DNA of 64,000 bases from a candidate division KSB1 bacterium (GTDB taxonomy: Bacteria; Electryoneota; RPQS01). Of the stretch, positions 42,013 through 51,474 are shown in pieces. The notes beneath the pieces were generated by a model that saw only the letters and a list, made by a program, of their open reading frames with translations, had not been told where the DNA came from and made no database searches. Both the position numbers and the translations under genes were made by a program. The stretch's first letter is position 1. The number at the start of each line of letters is the position of its first letter. The DNA lies in NCBI GenBank assembly GCA_016214895.1, contig JACRMR010000003.1, positions 248,001 to 312,000 on the forward strand. Reading direction: 5' to 3'.

Positions 42013-45000
42013 ATGACCAAGAAAATGCTATGGTATGTGTTCCTGGGTCTGCTTTGTTGTGGCTTAGGAGCGGCGGTGCTGAGTGCGAAGGTGAACAAGA
42101 CCTCGCATACGGTGGTGGCTGGCAGTGTCGCTGAGAAGTATCAGCGGTTGACCGGCGACGCGGCCTTGGATGCCACGACCCCGGTTTCTGTTGGCAACAA
42201 GGTGGAGAATTTGGATGAGATGCGTGCGCGTCAGGCGCAGCGTGCTCAGGTGAATCCGGTCTCGGTCGAGACGCCCAAGTTGGACGTGTCGGCCCTTGAG
42301 CTTCAGATCGCCGAATTGGAAGCACAGCTGTATTCTCCGTCCGCCTCTGATCAGGATGCGGTCGTGCCGATGGATGTGAAGCTTCGCTTAGGCGAACTTT
42401 ACGCGCTCCGTCCGGAGAATCAGCGGAACCGTCGCAGTCTCGACCAGGGTGTCGATGCCTGCCCGGGAACGGTAATTCCGTCGGTGCCCTACAGCGATTC
42501 CGGCACAACGGTTGGTTACGTGAACAACTACACGACCTGCGGCGCCAACACGTCGCCGGACGTCATCTACGAATTCACGCCGACGACGACGACGCAGTAC
42601 ATTCTTTCGATGTGCGGCAGCTCCTACGATTCGCGGCTTGAAGTTCGCAGCAGCGGCGCCTGCCCGGGTACGGTTCAGAATGGCTGCAACGACGACTTCT
42701 GCGGCCTCCAGTCGCAGTTGACGCTGGCGCTGACCGCCGGCACGACGTATTTCGTCATCGTCGATGGTTACGCCACCAGTTCGGGTGCTTACGTCCTGAA
42801 CATCACGGAATTGACTCCGTGCGTGATCACGTGCCAGGGTGGCGATGTGATCGAGTGTGCGGCTCAGGGTCCGGATAGCACGACCCAGGCCACGGATTGC
42901 AACGGTGGTTGCAACAACTCGAGCGGCACGCCGTTGTTCCAGAACATCAACTGTGGCGAGACAGTGTGTGGCACGGGCTTCACCTATCTCACTCCGGGCG
43001 GCCTGCAGTATCGCGACACCGACTGGTACATGTTCACGATCGCGGCTCCCTGTACCGTTCGCGTCAGCGCCCGTGCGGAGTTCCCGGTTCTGGTGGGCAT
43101 CGTGAACAACGTCAGCCCGTGCGCCGGTCCGGCCTTTGTGGCAAGCGCATCGAATGCGAACCTTTGCTCGACGACGGTGGCGACGTCGATCTGCCTCGCG
43201 GCGGGGACGTACGCGGCCTTTGTGTCGCCGAACGTCTTTACGGGTTATGCGACGCCGGCTGAATACCGTGTGACGTTGACCTGTTCGGCTCCGTGCGCAC
43301 CGTGCGTTCCGGACCTTACGCTGGCTGCTCCGGGTTCGATCAGCGGATCGACCTGCGGCGCGGGTGACAATTGCAATCTGCGTGCTGGCGAAGATGTCAC
43401 GGTTGCTGTGACGATCCCGACGGCCGGAAACTGGACGTTCAGTCTGTGTGACCCGGTGACGAACTGGGATTCGTACATGTATGTGACCACCGCTTGCTGC
43501 GGTGGAACGGTGCTGGCTCAGGATGACGACGCCTGCCCCGAGTTCGGCGTGGGTCTCTCCCTGATTCCGAGCCTGGCGCTCGCGGCCGGGACGTACTACG
43601 TTGACATCGAGCCGTTCTCGGCCGGTGTGTGCTCGACCTGGACCCTCGTGGTCTCGCAGCCTGCTCCGTGCGCGCCGCTCTACTTGGCGACGGCACCGTT
43701 CACGCAGGCGTCGCCGGGCACCTCGACGACGAACACGTGTAACCTGACCGCGGGTCCGGATGAGACGTGGGAAATCACGATTCCGAACGACGGCGAGTGG
43801 ACCTTTACGCTCTGCCCGACGCTGCCGGCCACGTGGGATTCCTACATTCGTCTCAGCACGACCTGCTGCGGCACGTCGCTGATGGATGCGGACGGCAGTC
43901 CGTGCGACGGCGTGAACCTCTCGGAGATTACCTGCATCGCGTTGACGCAGGGCGTCTATTACTTGTCGGTTGAGGATTGGAATGCGGCGGCGTTGTCGGC
44001 GTACACGCTGCAGGTCTTTGAGTGCCTGCCGTGCTCGGTGGCTTGCGCCGGTGGAGCTCTGATCGAAGGCGAAGCTTGCGATCCGACGATTGACGTGGTG
44101 GACGGTGGCTGTAACTACACCCCGTTCCTCGCGTTGAACCTCGCTTGCGGCACGACCTACTGTGGCAATATCGTGGCGAACGACACGATCCGCGACACCG
44201 ACTGGTACGCGGTGAACTTGGCCACGGCGGGCACGATTACCGTGACGGCTCAGGCGGAGCGTGCGTTCTCGATCACGATCATCGACACGACGTGCGGCGG
44301 CTGTCCGGCTTCGGCGTCGATTGGCAGCGGTTCGCAGGTGGCGTGCTCGACCTTGACGGTCGTCAGCCAGTGTGTCCCGGCGGGAACTTACTTCGTGGTG
44401 ATTCTGCCGACGAACTTCCCGACGCTGTGTTCCGACTACAACATCACGGCGGTCTGCGATCCTTGCGTGCCGTGTGATGTGGTGAGTGCGGGCACTCCGG
44501 AAGCGTTTGAAGACTTCACGTCACCGACCTTCCCGGATGATGATCCGGACGGTGGCTGCAACAATCTGGTGCCGACCTACGGCGCGATCGCCTGTGGCGA
44601 GCACGTGGCGGGCCGCATCGCGGTTTACAATGCCGGCGCCAACCGTGATACCGACTGGTATCAGATCACGCTGGCCGACTCCGACAGTCTGAACATCACG
44701 GTGAATCCGGAATGGGGCCTGATGTTTACGTACCTGTTGGCGGGCGACTACTGTACGTCGTTTGGCATCGTGGCGGGTCCGGCCTTCTCGACCGCCCCGT
44801 GCGTGCCGTACACGCTGACCACCGGCTGTATCGCCGCCGGCACGTACATCGTGTTCGTCTCAACGCAGGATTGGACGGGACCGTTCTGTGCGAAGGAATA
44901 CGACTTGTTCGTGGAATGCTCGCCGTGCGGTACGCCGTGCCCCGACATCTACGACCTGACGGCGTTGCCGTACAACCACCGCTTCAACGCGAACCCGAGC

Positions 45001-45732
45001 AATCCGCCGGACTCGCTGTTGTTGACGTGGTCGGTGCCGGATTCGTTGATGATCGACTCGGTCATCATCTATTCGGCCGACGGCGCGTATCCGACGGTAG
45101 ATCCGCCGTCCGCTCCGTGGGTTGCGGTTGAGACCGTGCTGGGTGCTTCGGTAACGGGCAACTCGTTCCTCCGTAAGTACGTGGACGTGCGTCCGCTGTC
45201 GGTGCTTCCGAGCACGCCTGGTGTTCCGAAGACCCGTTTCTACAACGTGGTCCGCAAGTACTGTTTCGTTCCGCCGCCGCCTCCGCCTCCGCAGGCTGAA
45301 GAACGGTGCCCGGGAACGGCGCTCTCCGGCGCGTTACCGATCACGGTGACGAACAATACGCTGCTGATGGCGAACGACTACACGGCGGTGGGTCTGGGTG
45401 CTGCGGCTCCGGCATGCTGGCTGGGCTTCTATTCAGAAACCACGTCATGTGCGGGTCCGGATGGGGCGTATGACTGGACGGCTCCGGCGACGGCGACGTA
45501 CACGATTTCGCTGGCAGGTTCGACGTTTGATACCTGCTTGCTGATCTACACGTACACCTGCCCGACCGAGCCGGTCAATCCGACCGACTACCTCTGTGGT
45601 AACGACGATTCCGTGGGTCTGCAGTCGCAGATCAACAACCTGTCGTTGACCGCGGGTCAGCGGGTGTTGATTGTCGTGGACGGTTACGGTACCAGTTCGG
45701 GTACGTACACGTTGACGATCTCGACTCCGTAG
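42013..45732 (+). CDS. Large cysteine-rich secreted protein built of repeated beta domains
   Basis: 1,239 residues with a good ribosome site (AAGGAG) and a signal peptide (MTKKMLWYVFLGLLCCGLGAA). Residues about 30-140 are polar and helical (LELQIAELEAQLY). The rest is a chain of beta domains of three kinds. A pre-peptidase-C-like domain occurs at both ends (GLQSQLTLALTAGTTYFVIV and GLQSQINNLSLTAGQRVLIV, each followed by DGYxTSSGxYxL). A three-copy domain carries an RDTDWY motif. A two-copy domain carries NWDSYM/TWDSYI and a CCG turn. Cysteines are very frequent and regularly placed, so many disulfides are expected. No YPNPF sorting domain or enzyme motif is seen. Strong promoter and ribosome site suggest an abundant extracellular protein, perhaps a coat or matrix component (inference). 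Confidence 0.85.
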   Translation: MTKKMLWYVFLGLLCCGLGAAVLSAKVNKTSHTVVAGSVAEKYQRLTGDAALDATTPVSVGNKVENLDEMRARQAQRAQVNPVSVETPKLDVSALELQIAELEAQLYSPSASDQDAVVPMDVKLRLGELYALRPENQRNRRSLDQGVDACPGTVIPSVPYSDSGTTVGYVNNYTTCGANTSPDVIYEFTPTTTTQYILSMCGSSYDSRLEVRSSGACPGTVQNGCNDDFCGLQSQLTLALTAGTTYFVIVDGYATSSGAYVLNITELTPCVITCQGGDVIECAAQGPDSTTQATDCNGGCNNSSGTPLFQNINCGETVCGTGFTYLTPGGLQYRDTDWYMFTIAAPCTVRVSARAEFPVLVGIVNNVSPCAGPAFVASASNANLCSTTVATSICLAAGTYAAFVSPNVFTGYATPAEYRVTLTCSAPCAPCVPDLTLAAPGSISGSTCGAGDNCNLRAGEDVTVAVTIPTAGNWTFSLCDPVTNWDSYMYVTTACCGGTVLAQDDDACPEFGVGLSLIPSLALAAGTYYVDIEPFSAGVCSTWTLVVSQPAPCAPLYLATAPFTQASPGTSTTNTCNLTAGPDETWEITIPNDGEWTFTLCPTLPATWDSYIRLSTTCCGTSLMDADGSPCDGVNLSEITCIALTQGVYYLSVEDWNAAALSAYTLQVFECLPCSVACAGGALIEGEACDPTIDVVDGGCNYTPFLALNLACGTTYCGNIVANDTIRDTDWYAVNLATAGTITVTAQAERAFSITIIDTTCGGCPASASIGSGSQVACSTLTVVSQCVPAGTYFVVILPTNFPTLCSDYNITAVCDPCVPCDVVSAGTPEAFEDFTSPTFPDDDPDGGCNNLVPTYGAIACGEHVAGRIAVYNAGANRDTDWYQITLADSDSLNITVNPEWGLMFTYLLAGDYCTSFGIVAGPAFSTAPCVPYTLTTGCIAAGTYIVFVSTQDWTGPFCAKEYDLFVECSPCGTPCPDIYDLTALPYNHRFNANPSNPPDSLLLTWSVPDSLMIDSVIIYSADGAYPTVDPPSAPWVAVETVLGASVTGNSFLRKYVDVRPLSVLPSTPGVPKTRFYNVVRKYCFVPPPPPPPQAEERCPGTALSGALPITVTNNTLLMANDYTAVGLGAAAPACWLGFYSETTSCAGPDGAYDWTAPATATYTISLAGSTFDTCLLIYTYTCPTEPVNPTDYLCGNDDSVGLQSQINNLSLTAGQRVLIVVDGYGTSSGTYTLTISTP

Positions 45733-45785
45733 TTCGATCGAGACAATCCAGTTGGCCCGCGTGGGCCGGCTGGCGGCTGAAACTG

Positions 45786-45819
45786 AAAGGCCGGAGCGCA
45801 ATGCTCCGGCCTTTCTCTC
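45786..45819 (+). terminator. Intrinsic terminator of the Cys-rich gene
   Basis: AAAGGCCGGAGC (45786-45797) pairs perfectly with GCTCCGGCCTTT (45803-45814) across a 5-nt loop, followed by ctctct. Confidence 0.88.
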
Positions 45820-45840
45820 TCTATGGTCAGTCGCCAGTGA

Positions 45841-45871
45841 TAAACAACAGCCCCCGCCGGGGCGGGGGCTG
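45841..45871 (-). terminator. Intrinsic terminator of the pst-phoU operon
   Basis: Read leftward: an almost unbroken palindrome (45848-45858 with 45861-45871, G/C-rich), then gttgttta. It lies 27 nt beyond the phoU stop. Confidence 0.75.
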
Positions 45872-45897
45872 CAGGTCTAAGCTCGAGTGCGAAGTTT

Positions 45898-46560
45898 TCA
45901 GCGCGCGAGATGCCGGTGTCGTACCACGGATCCCTCGACCATGTATATCACATCCTGCGCGATGTTCGTGGCGAGGTCGGCGATTCGCTCCAGATAGCGA
46001 ATGACGGAGAGCAGTTGGATCCACGGCTCAAGCTGGGAAACATCCTGCTTGATATACTGCTGAATCGACACGAACAGGCCCCGGTGCAGCGCATCGACCT
46101 CGTCATCAGACGCGCAAACGGCGCTGGCCAGACTCGAGTCGCCCTCGACGACGCAATCGAGCGACTTCCGGACCATGTTCACAACCTTCTCGGCCATCGT
46201 GGCGACTTCGTCGGGCAGCCGGATGTCCGGGTACATCGAGAGTGCGACGGAGCGCTCGGCGACGTTCGCCGCATAGTCGCCCATCCGTTCGAGGTCGTTG
46301 TTCATCTTGAGCACAGCCACGACGAACCGCAGGTCCTTGGCCACCGGTTGATGGAGGGCGAGGATTTTCAGGCACTCCTCTTCGAGCTGCACTTCGCGGC
46401 GATCGATCTCCAAGTCACCGGCAATGACCTGTTCGGCCAGCGCGCGGTTTCGGCTGGTCAGCGCGGTGACGGAGCGCGAAATCGACTCCTCGACGATGGT
46501 ACCGACCTCGAGGGTGATCTTTTTTAGTTTCTCGAGGTCCTTTTGGAGATGGACAGCCAT
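45898..46560 (-). CDS. phoU: Phosphate-transport accessory regulator PhoU
   Basis: 220 residues from the ATG at 46560; the frame runs further upstream but without PhoU-like sequence. Two PhoU helical bundles are clear: LEKLKKITLEVGTIVEESIS and RRLEVQLEEECLKILAL-type core with KDLRFVVAVLKMNNDLERMGDYAANVAE in the first half, DALHRGLFVSIQQYI and SVIRYLERIADLATNIAQDV in the second. Both (E/D)xxxD metal-binding patterns (DLERMGD, YLERIAD) are intact. PhoU connects the Pst transporter to PhoR and prevents kinase activation when phosphate is plentiful. It is the last gene of the porin-pst operon, 144 nt after pstB. Confidence 0.95.
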   Translation of the reverse strand: MAVHLQKDLEKLKKITLEVGTIVEESISRSVTALTSRNRALAEQVIAGDLEIDRREVQLEEECLKILALHQPVAKDLRFVVAVLKMNNDLERMGDYAANVAERSVALSMYPDIRLPDEVATMAEKVVNMVRKSLDCVVEGDSSLASAVCASDDEVDALHRGLFVSIQQYIKQDVSQLEPWIQLLSVIRYLERIADLATNIAQDVIYMVEGSVVRHRHLAR

Positions 46561-46704
46561 GGCAAGACGGGTTTGGACAGTGGAGAGAGAAATGAGGCGG
46601 CCGCTCCCGGGCAACGCCTCGCGCGTGAGGTGCAAATTTAATGACAGCCCCGCGGAACATCCTGACATTTTAACGCGCGAGCGCCCGCCGGGGTCCCGCC
46701 GGAA

Positions 46705-47481
46705 TCAGCCGAATCGGCCCGTAATATAGTCCTCGGTCTGCTGCACGGCGGGCTTGGTGAAGATCATCTTGGTCAGGCCCAGCTCGATCAGTTTGCCTTC
46801 GTAGAAGAAGGCCGTATAGTCAGAGACGCGCGCAGCCTGCTGCATATTGTGGGTCACGATGACAATCGTATAGTCTCCGCGCAGTTCGGCGATCAGGTCC
46901 TCGATACGGGCCGTTGAGCGCGGATCGAGGGCTGACGCGGGCTCGTCCATTAACAGGACCTCCGGATCGACAGCCAGTGCCCGGGCGATGCAGAGTCGTT
47001 GCTGTTGTCCGCCGGAGAGAGAGACGGCATTGGTTTCGAGCCGATCCTTAACCTCGTCCCAGAGCGCGGCGCGGGTCAGGCTTCGCCGGACGATGTCCGA
47101 AAGCTGGGAACGGTCCTTGATCCCTTCCAGCCGGGGTCCATAGGCGACGTTCTCGAAGATGGACTTCGGGAAGGGGTTGGATTTCTGAAAGACCATTCCG
47201 ACCTTGCGACGCAGCGCGAACACATCGGCATCCGGTCGGTAGATATCATCGCCGTCGATCAGAATCCGGCCTTCGAGACGGGTTCCGGGGATGATATCGT
47301 TCATGCGGTTGAGCGTGCGCAGAAAGGTGGACTTGCCACAGCCTGAGGGACCGATGAGCGCCGTGACGCGGGCGGCTTCGATGTCCATCGACACGCCGTA
47401 CAGCGCCTGCACCGCGCCGTAGAAGAAGTTGAGGTCGTGCACGTGGACCATCACGGGATTCGCTGCGGAAGTGCTGCTCAC
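46705..47481 (-). CDS. pstB: Phosphate ABC transporter ATP-binding protein PstB
   Basis: 258 residues from a GTG at 47481 whose bases overlap the pstA stop (GTGA); a TTG one codon upstream is possible. Walker [10 protein letters not shown], PstB-typical [16 protein letters not shown]-loop [24 protein letters not shown] signature [15 protein letters not shown], Walker [14 protein letters not shown] and switch His in VTHNMQQA are all present. It powers high-affinity phosphate uptake through PstCA. The overlap implies translational coupling to pstA. Confidence 0.97.
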   Translation of the reverse strand: MSSTSAANPVMVHVHDLNFFYGAVQALYGVSMDIEAARVTALIGPSGCGKSTFLRTLNRMNDIIPGTRLEGRILIDGDDIYRPDADVFALRRKVGMVFQKSNPFPKSIFENVAYGPRLEGIKDRSQLSDIVRRSLTRAALWDEVKDRLETNAVSLSGGQQQRLCIARALAVDPEVLLMDEPASALDPRSTARIEDLIAELRGDYTIVIVTHNMQQAARVSDYTAFFYEGKLIELGLTKMIFTKPAVQQTEDYITGRFG

Positions 47482-48332
47482 CAACGGTATTTCTTTCGGA
47501 AGTGCATGCGGAGGAAGATGGCGACCAGATTAAGACCCAGCACCAGAATCAGCAGCACCAGCGCCGTCCCGTATTGCATCGGCCTGACCTTGTCCACGTC
47601 GGGGAGCTGCGTGGCGAGGATGTAGAGGTGGTACGGCAGGGCCATGACCTGATCGAAGATGGAATTCGGCAGTCTGGGCAGGAAGAAGGCGGCGACGGTG
47701 AGCAGAATCGGGGCGGTTTCCCCGGCGGCCCGGCCGACCCCGAGGATCGATCCGGTCAGCATTCCGGGCATGGCGTAGGGCAGCACATTGCGCCAAATGG
47801 TCTGCCACTGGGTGGCGCCCAGGGCGAGGCTGGCCTCTCGCAGGGAGCGCGGGACGGCTTTCAGCGATTCTTCGCTGGCGACAATAATGGTGGGCAAGAT
47901 CATGCAGGCGAGCGTCAACGCGCCGGATAGAATGGAAGCGCCAAAGCCGAGGAAGATCACGAACAGACCCAGCCCGAACAGCCCGAAGACGATGGACGGA
48001 ATCCCGGCCAGCGTCGAGATCGCCACTCGGATCAGGGTATTCAGCCGACCCTGTGTGGCATATTCGGTCAGGTAAACCGCTCCGGCCATCCCCAGCGGAA
48101 GCGCGATGGCCACGGTGCCAATGACGAGATAGAGCGTGCCGATAATGACCGGGAAGATCCCGCCTTCGGCACCGCTGCGCCGCGGGTATCCGAACAGGAA
48201 CTCAGCGGACAGCACTCCCGCGCCGCGGATAACGATGTCGAGGATGATGTATGCGATGACGGCTACGACCGCGTAGGTGAAGAGGCGGAGCAGCCAGAAG
48301 CCGCGGAGTTCTTTGAAGTGCAGGTTTGGCAT
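47478..48332 (-). CDS. pstA: Phosphate ABC transporter permease PstA
   Basis: 284 residues from the ATG at 48332, whose A is also the last base of the pstC stop (TAATG); an upstream extension to 48416 in the same frame lies inside pstC and is not used. Six membrane segments and the permease coupling loop are present ([24 protein letters not shown], then [13 protein letters not shown]). [20 protein letters not shown] and [13 protein letters not shown] are characteristic of PstA. It forms the channel with PstC. Confidence 0.96.
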   Translation of the reverse strand: MPNLHFKELRGFWLLRLFTYAVVAVIAYIILDIVIRGAGVLSAEFLFGYPRRSGAEGGIFPVIIGTLYLVIGTVAIALPLGMAGAVYLTEYATQGRLNTLIRVAISTLAGIPSIVFGLFGLGLFVIFLGFGASILSGALTLACMILPTIIVASEESLKAVPRSLREASLALGATQWQTIWRNVLPYAMPGMLTGSILGVGRAAGETAPILLTVAAFFLPRLPNSIFDQVMALPYHLYILATQLPDVDKVRPMQYGTALVLLILVLGLNLVAIFLRMHFRKKYRW

Positions 48333-49204
48333 TAGCCGATCCGATATCGCTTCAGGACCCGTTGCGCGATGACGTTCAACACAAACGTCATGAGCAGTAA
48401 TACCACACCGATACAAAACAGCGCGCGGTAGTGATGGCTGCCGAACGGCACTTCGCCCATTTCCGCGGCGACCGTTGCGGTCAGCGTCCGCACGGACGCG
48501 AGCGGATTGGCGGTGAGGATCGCGGCGTTACCGGTCACCATCATGACGGTCATCGTTTCGCCGATGACCCGGCCGATGCCGAGCATGATCGCGGCGATGA
48601 TGCCGGACAAGGCGGCGGGGACCGTAACTTTGAAGATGGTCTGGATCCGGCTGGCTCCGAGCGCGAGCGACGCTTCTTTATAGGAATGCGGAACCGAGCG
48701 GATCGCGTCCTCGGAAATCGTAATGATCGTCGGTATCGCCATGAGCGCGAGCAAGAGCGCTCCGGTCAGCGCGGTGAGACCGGTTTGGAGTCCGAAGGCC
48801 GATTTGACGAGCGGGGCGACGACAATCAGGCCGAAGAATCCCAGCACGACGGAGGGGATTCCCGCCAGCATTTCCACGAACGGCTTGAAGAATTCGCGCT
48901 CGGTGGGCGTGGCAACTTCGGCGATGTAGATGGCGGCACAGACCCCGAAGGGCACAGCCATGATCGTCGCGAGCAGCGTGACCAGCAGCGATCCGGTGAA
49001 CAACGGGATGATGCCGAACAGCTCTTTTTCGAAGGACACCGGATTCCAGCGCGATCCCAGCAGCTCCTGTGCGCCGGGCTCCGTGACAAATGGCGCGGAT
49101 TCCCTTCCGAGAAACACAAAAATCAGCAGCACGATGAGCACGGACATCGCTGCTGCCGATTGTAAGATGATCTTGACTGCTTTATCCTGCCAGAGTGGAC
49201 TCAC
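48332..49204 (-). CDS. pstC: Phosphate ABC transporter permease PstC
   Basis: 290 residues, GTG start at 49204. Membrane segments and family motifs: PLFTGSLLVTLLATIMAVPFG, EMLAGIPSVVLGFFGL, and the coupling loop [20 protein letters not shown] followed by GIGRVIGETMTVMM. It lies 72 nt after pstS and overlaps pstA by 1 nt. It forms the heterodimeric phosphate channel with PstA. Confidence 0.96.
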   Translation of the reverse strand: MSPLWQDKAVKIILQSAAAMSVLIVLLIFVFLGRESAPFVTEPGAQELLGSRWNPVSFEKELFGIIPLFTGSLLVTLLATIMAVPFGVCAAIYIAEVATPTEREFFKPFVEMLAGIPSVVLGFFGLIVVAPLVKSAFGLQTGLTALTGALLLALMAIPTIITISEDAIRSVPHSYKEASLALGASRIQTIFKVTVPAALSGIIAAIMLGIGRVIGETMTVMMVTGNAAILTANPLASVRTLTATVAAEMGEVPFGSHHYRALFCIGVVLLLMTFVLNVIAQRVLKRYRIG

Positions 49205-49276
49205 GATTCACCCGCAGCGAATTTGCCGGAGGCGCCTGCCGGTCGATGATGGGCAGCGCTCGTTTCCAATTCAGAA

Positions 49277-50137
49277 TCAGCTCTTCTTCACGGTCATATA
49301 GCCGGACTCGACGACGATCTTCTGGCCGGCCGGCGAGAGACACCAATCGACGAATTTCTTCAGTTCGCCGGTGGGCTGGCCATTGGTATAGTAGAACAGC
49401 GGCCGGGCGATCGGATAGCTGCCATCGTGCACGGCGGCTTCGCTGGGAAAGACGGCCGCGGCGTCCGGCGTGGACTTGACGTTTAAAATCTTGATCTGTG
49501 AGTTTTCGCCGTAAGCGACGCCGCCGTAGCCGATCGCCCACTTGTCGTCTCTGAGGGCCTGCACGATCGCGCCGGTGGACGGCATCAAACGCACGGTGGC
49601 GGCGAAATCGGCTTTGTTGAGGACATGTTCCTGAAAATAGACATAGGTGCCTGAGTTGCTTTCGCGCGACAGCACGACAATCGGCTGGTCGGGTCCGCCC
49701 ACATCACTCCATCGCGTGTACCCGCCCGTGTAGATCTGCTTGATTTGTTCGAGCGCGAGTTCAGAAATCGGATTCGCCGGGTTGACCATGACCGCCAGAC
49801 CATCCATGCCCACGCTGAGTTCGACGGGATTCACGCCGCGCTGCTTCGCCTGCTCGCGCTCATTATCCTTGAAGGAACGTGACGCAGCGCAGATATCGGT
49901 CGTGCCGTTGATCAGGGCGCTGATGCCGGTGCCGGAACCGCCGCCGGTCACGGAAATGTCGATTTGCTTGTTCGCCTTCATGTAGTCTTCGGCAAAGGCG
50001 GCCACCAAGTTGACCATGGTGTCGCTGCCTTTGATCTGAATGCTGGTGCTGGCTTGACCTGCCTCTTTGCGTGAACAGGATACGCAGAGGAGGAGCGTGG
50101 TGAGGAGCGCTACGGCGAGGAATGCCGTCCGTTTCAT
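49277..50137 (-). CDS. pstS: Phosphate-binding lipoprotein PstS
   Basis: 286 residues. The start at 50137 has AAAGGA upstream and gives a lipoprotein-like signal (MKRTAFLAVALLTTLLLCVSC). Phosphate-binding motifs of the PstS family are clear: IKGSDTMVNL, the signature VTGGGSGTGISALINGTTDI, SRESNSGTYVYF and a typical end (LKKFVDWCLSPAGQKIV). It captures phosphate in the periplasm and hands it to PstCA. It lies 74 nt downstream of the porin gene in the same operon. Confidence 0.96.
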   Translation of the reverse strand: MKRTAFLAVALLTTLLLCVSCSRKEAGQASTSIQIKGSDTMVNLVAAFAEDYMKANKQIDISVTGGGSGTGISALINGTTDICAASRSFKDNEREQAKQRGVNPVELSVGMDGLAVMVNPANPISELALEQIKQIYTGGYTRWSDVGGPDQPIVVLSRESNSGTYVYFQEHVLNKADFAATVRLMPSTGAIVQALRDDKWAIGYGGVAYGENSQIKILNVKSTPDAAAVFPSEAAVHDGSYPIARPLFYYTNGQPTGELKKFVDWCLSPAGQKIVVESGYMTVKKS

Positions 50138-50211
50138 GAGCGGGGAGTCCTTTCTTACGGTAGAGTGAGAATTTACGAGTTCCATGTTAAGATCAGGTTA
50201 GGAACAGACGT

Positions 50212-51309
50212 TCAGAACTTGACTTCGATGTCAGCCATCAGACGCCCATAGGCACGATCAGCGCCGTTATCAAACGGATCGATGCGATTCAACAGGTAAC
50301 GTACACGGCATAGGGTATTGGCCATCGGCCAGATGGTCCCCGTAACGGAATGCCCCGAGCCGTTTGTACCTCCTCCGATGAAATCGGAGTCGGCGAACTC
50401 ACCAACCGCCGCGTCTTTCGCCAGTCGGCGGTAGTGGTAACCCACGTCCCAATCCCATCCCGACAGCTTTCGCTTATAGGTGACCCCCGCCAGGGCACCG
50501 ACCCGCGCGGAGTTGCTTTCGGACGCGGCCATGTTCACGACGTACTCGCCGAGGAGCGACAGGGTCGATTTTGACCACGTCCGCGTTCCCGCGAAAGAGA
50601 GTTCGGCGAGATTGAAGTCCGACACGTAAACCGCACTGGATCCGCTGCCAGCCACACGGTTTCCGCGCGCACCGCCGATGATGGCATGGTGCTTCAGATT
50701 TTGGTAATCGGCGTAAGCGAGGGCAAGGACCGCCGTGCGCGGACCGCGCACGATTCGGTAGCCCGTCTGGGCCAGCAGCAGCCCCTGATCCGGCTGGGTA
50801 GCGGATTCCGTTAGCCAGAATCCGCCGGCGGTAGCCAGCAGGCCGGACTGCTTGGGATCGCCCTTCCAGCGCCCGGCGGCTCCTTCGAGATTCAAGTCAG
50901 TATCCCAGATCAGGTCTGTGGATTCCAAGGGCACCCCGAACTTTCCCGCGAACAGCGAGATTTTCGGCGCCGGATGCATTTCAAGGAAGGCGCGGTCAAT
51001 CCAAATTCCCTTCTGTCCAGACCCTCCGCCCAAGTCCTGATTGGTTGAAACCGGCTCGCCTTTCCCGCTGGCGAGGCGCAGGCTTGCTTCAAGGCGCTCG
51101 TTGATCGTGGCCATGGTCGCGAACCGGACCCGCAACCGATGGCGATGGCGGTCAGGTTTCGCGTGTTCCGTGATGCTCTCATGACGATAGCGAAAGTCGC
51201 CTGAGAGGGTGATCCGGTCCGACCACGGTTTCGGCGCCTCGGCTCGGACAAGCGTTACGAGCCACAGTGAAGCGACCAAAGCGATACAACGGCGCAATCT
51301 GAGATGCAT
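50212..51309 (-). CDS. Putative outer-membrane porin, probably phosphate-regulated
   Basis: 365 residues from the ATG at 51309, with AGGAG 6 nt upstream and a signal peptide (MHLRLRRCIALVASLWLVTLVRAEA). The mature protein looks like a beta-barrel of alternating strands: ITLSGDFRYRHESI, RLRVRFATMATINERLEASL, a helix-rich insert, then GYHYRRLAKD. It ends with a C-terminal Phe (MADIEVKF), the classical barrel-assembly signal. I cannot assign a named porin family with certainty; 'putative porin' domains of this type occur in FCB bacteria. Being first in the operon with pstSCAB, it probably lets phosphate cross the outer membrane, like OprP in Pseudomonas (analogy, not homology). Confidence 0.8.
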   Translation of the reverse strand: MHLRLRRCIALVASLWLVTLVRAEAPKPWSDRITLSGDFRYRHESITEHAKPDRHRHRLRVRFATMATINERLEASLRLASGKGEPVSTNQDLGGGSGQKGIWIDRAFLEMHPAPKISLFAGKFGVPLESTDLIWDTDLNLEGAAGRWKGDPKQSGLLATAGGFWLTESATQPDQGLLLAQTGYRIVRGPRTAVLALAYADYQNLKHHAIIGGARGNRVAGSGSSAVYVSDFNLAELSFAGTRTWSKSTLSLLGEYVVNMAASESNSARVGALAGVTYKRKLSGWDWDVGYHYRRLAKDAAVGEFADSDFIGGGTNGSGHSVTGTIWPMANTLCRVRYLLNRIDPFDNGADRAYGRLMADIEVKF

Positions 51310-51374
51310 GACGACTCCTGAAGCGATCCGCGTTACTGAATGGTGACGATCAGGTTTCAAATAAACGACCGTAT

Positions 51375-51402
51375 TGTGAACATCGTGTTAGAAGAGAGTA
51401 AG
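51375..51402 (-). promoter_or_regulatory. Possible Pho box (PhoB-binding repeats)
   Basis: Read leftward, three hexamers are spaced by exactly 5 nt: CTTACT (51402-51397), CTAACA (51391-51386) and TTCACA (51380-51375), giving an 11-bp period. That is the layout of known PhoB/PhoP sites. The repeats lie about 66 nt upstream of the porin start and behind the phoR terminator, where a Pho-regulon operator would be expected. The match is by eye only. Confidence 0.5.
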
Positions 51403-51411
51403 GAATTGCCC

Positions 51412-51446
51412 TCAAATGAGAAAAGAGGCCGCTATGCCTCTTTGGT
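51412..51446 (-). terminator. Intrinsic terminator of phoBR
   Basis: Read leftward: AAAGAGGC (51443-51436) pairs with GCCTCTTT (51429-51422), followed by tctcattt. It lies about 30 nt beyond the phoR stop and isolates phoBR from the pst operon. Confidence 0.75.
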
Positions 51447-51474
51447 GACGAACAAGTCGTGGGACGCCGCGGGC

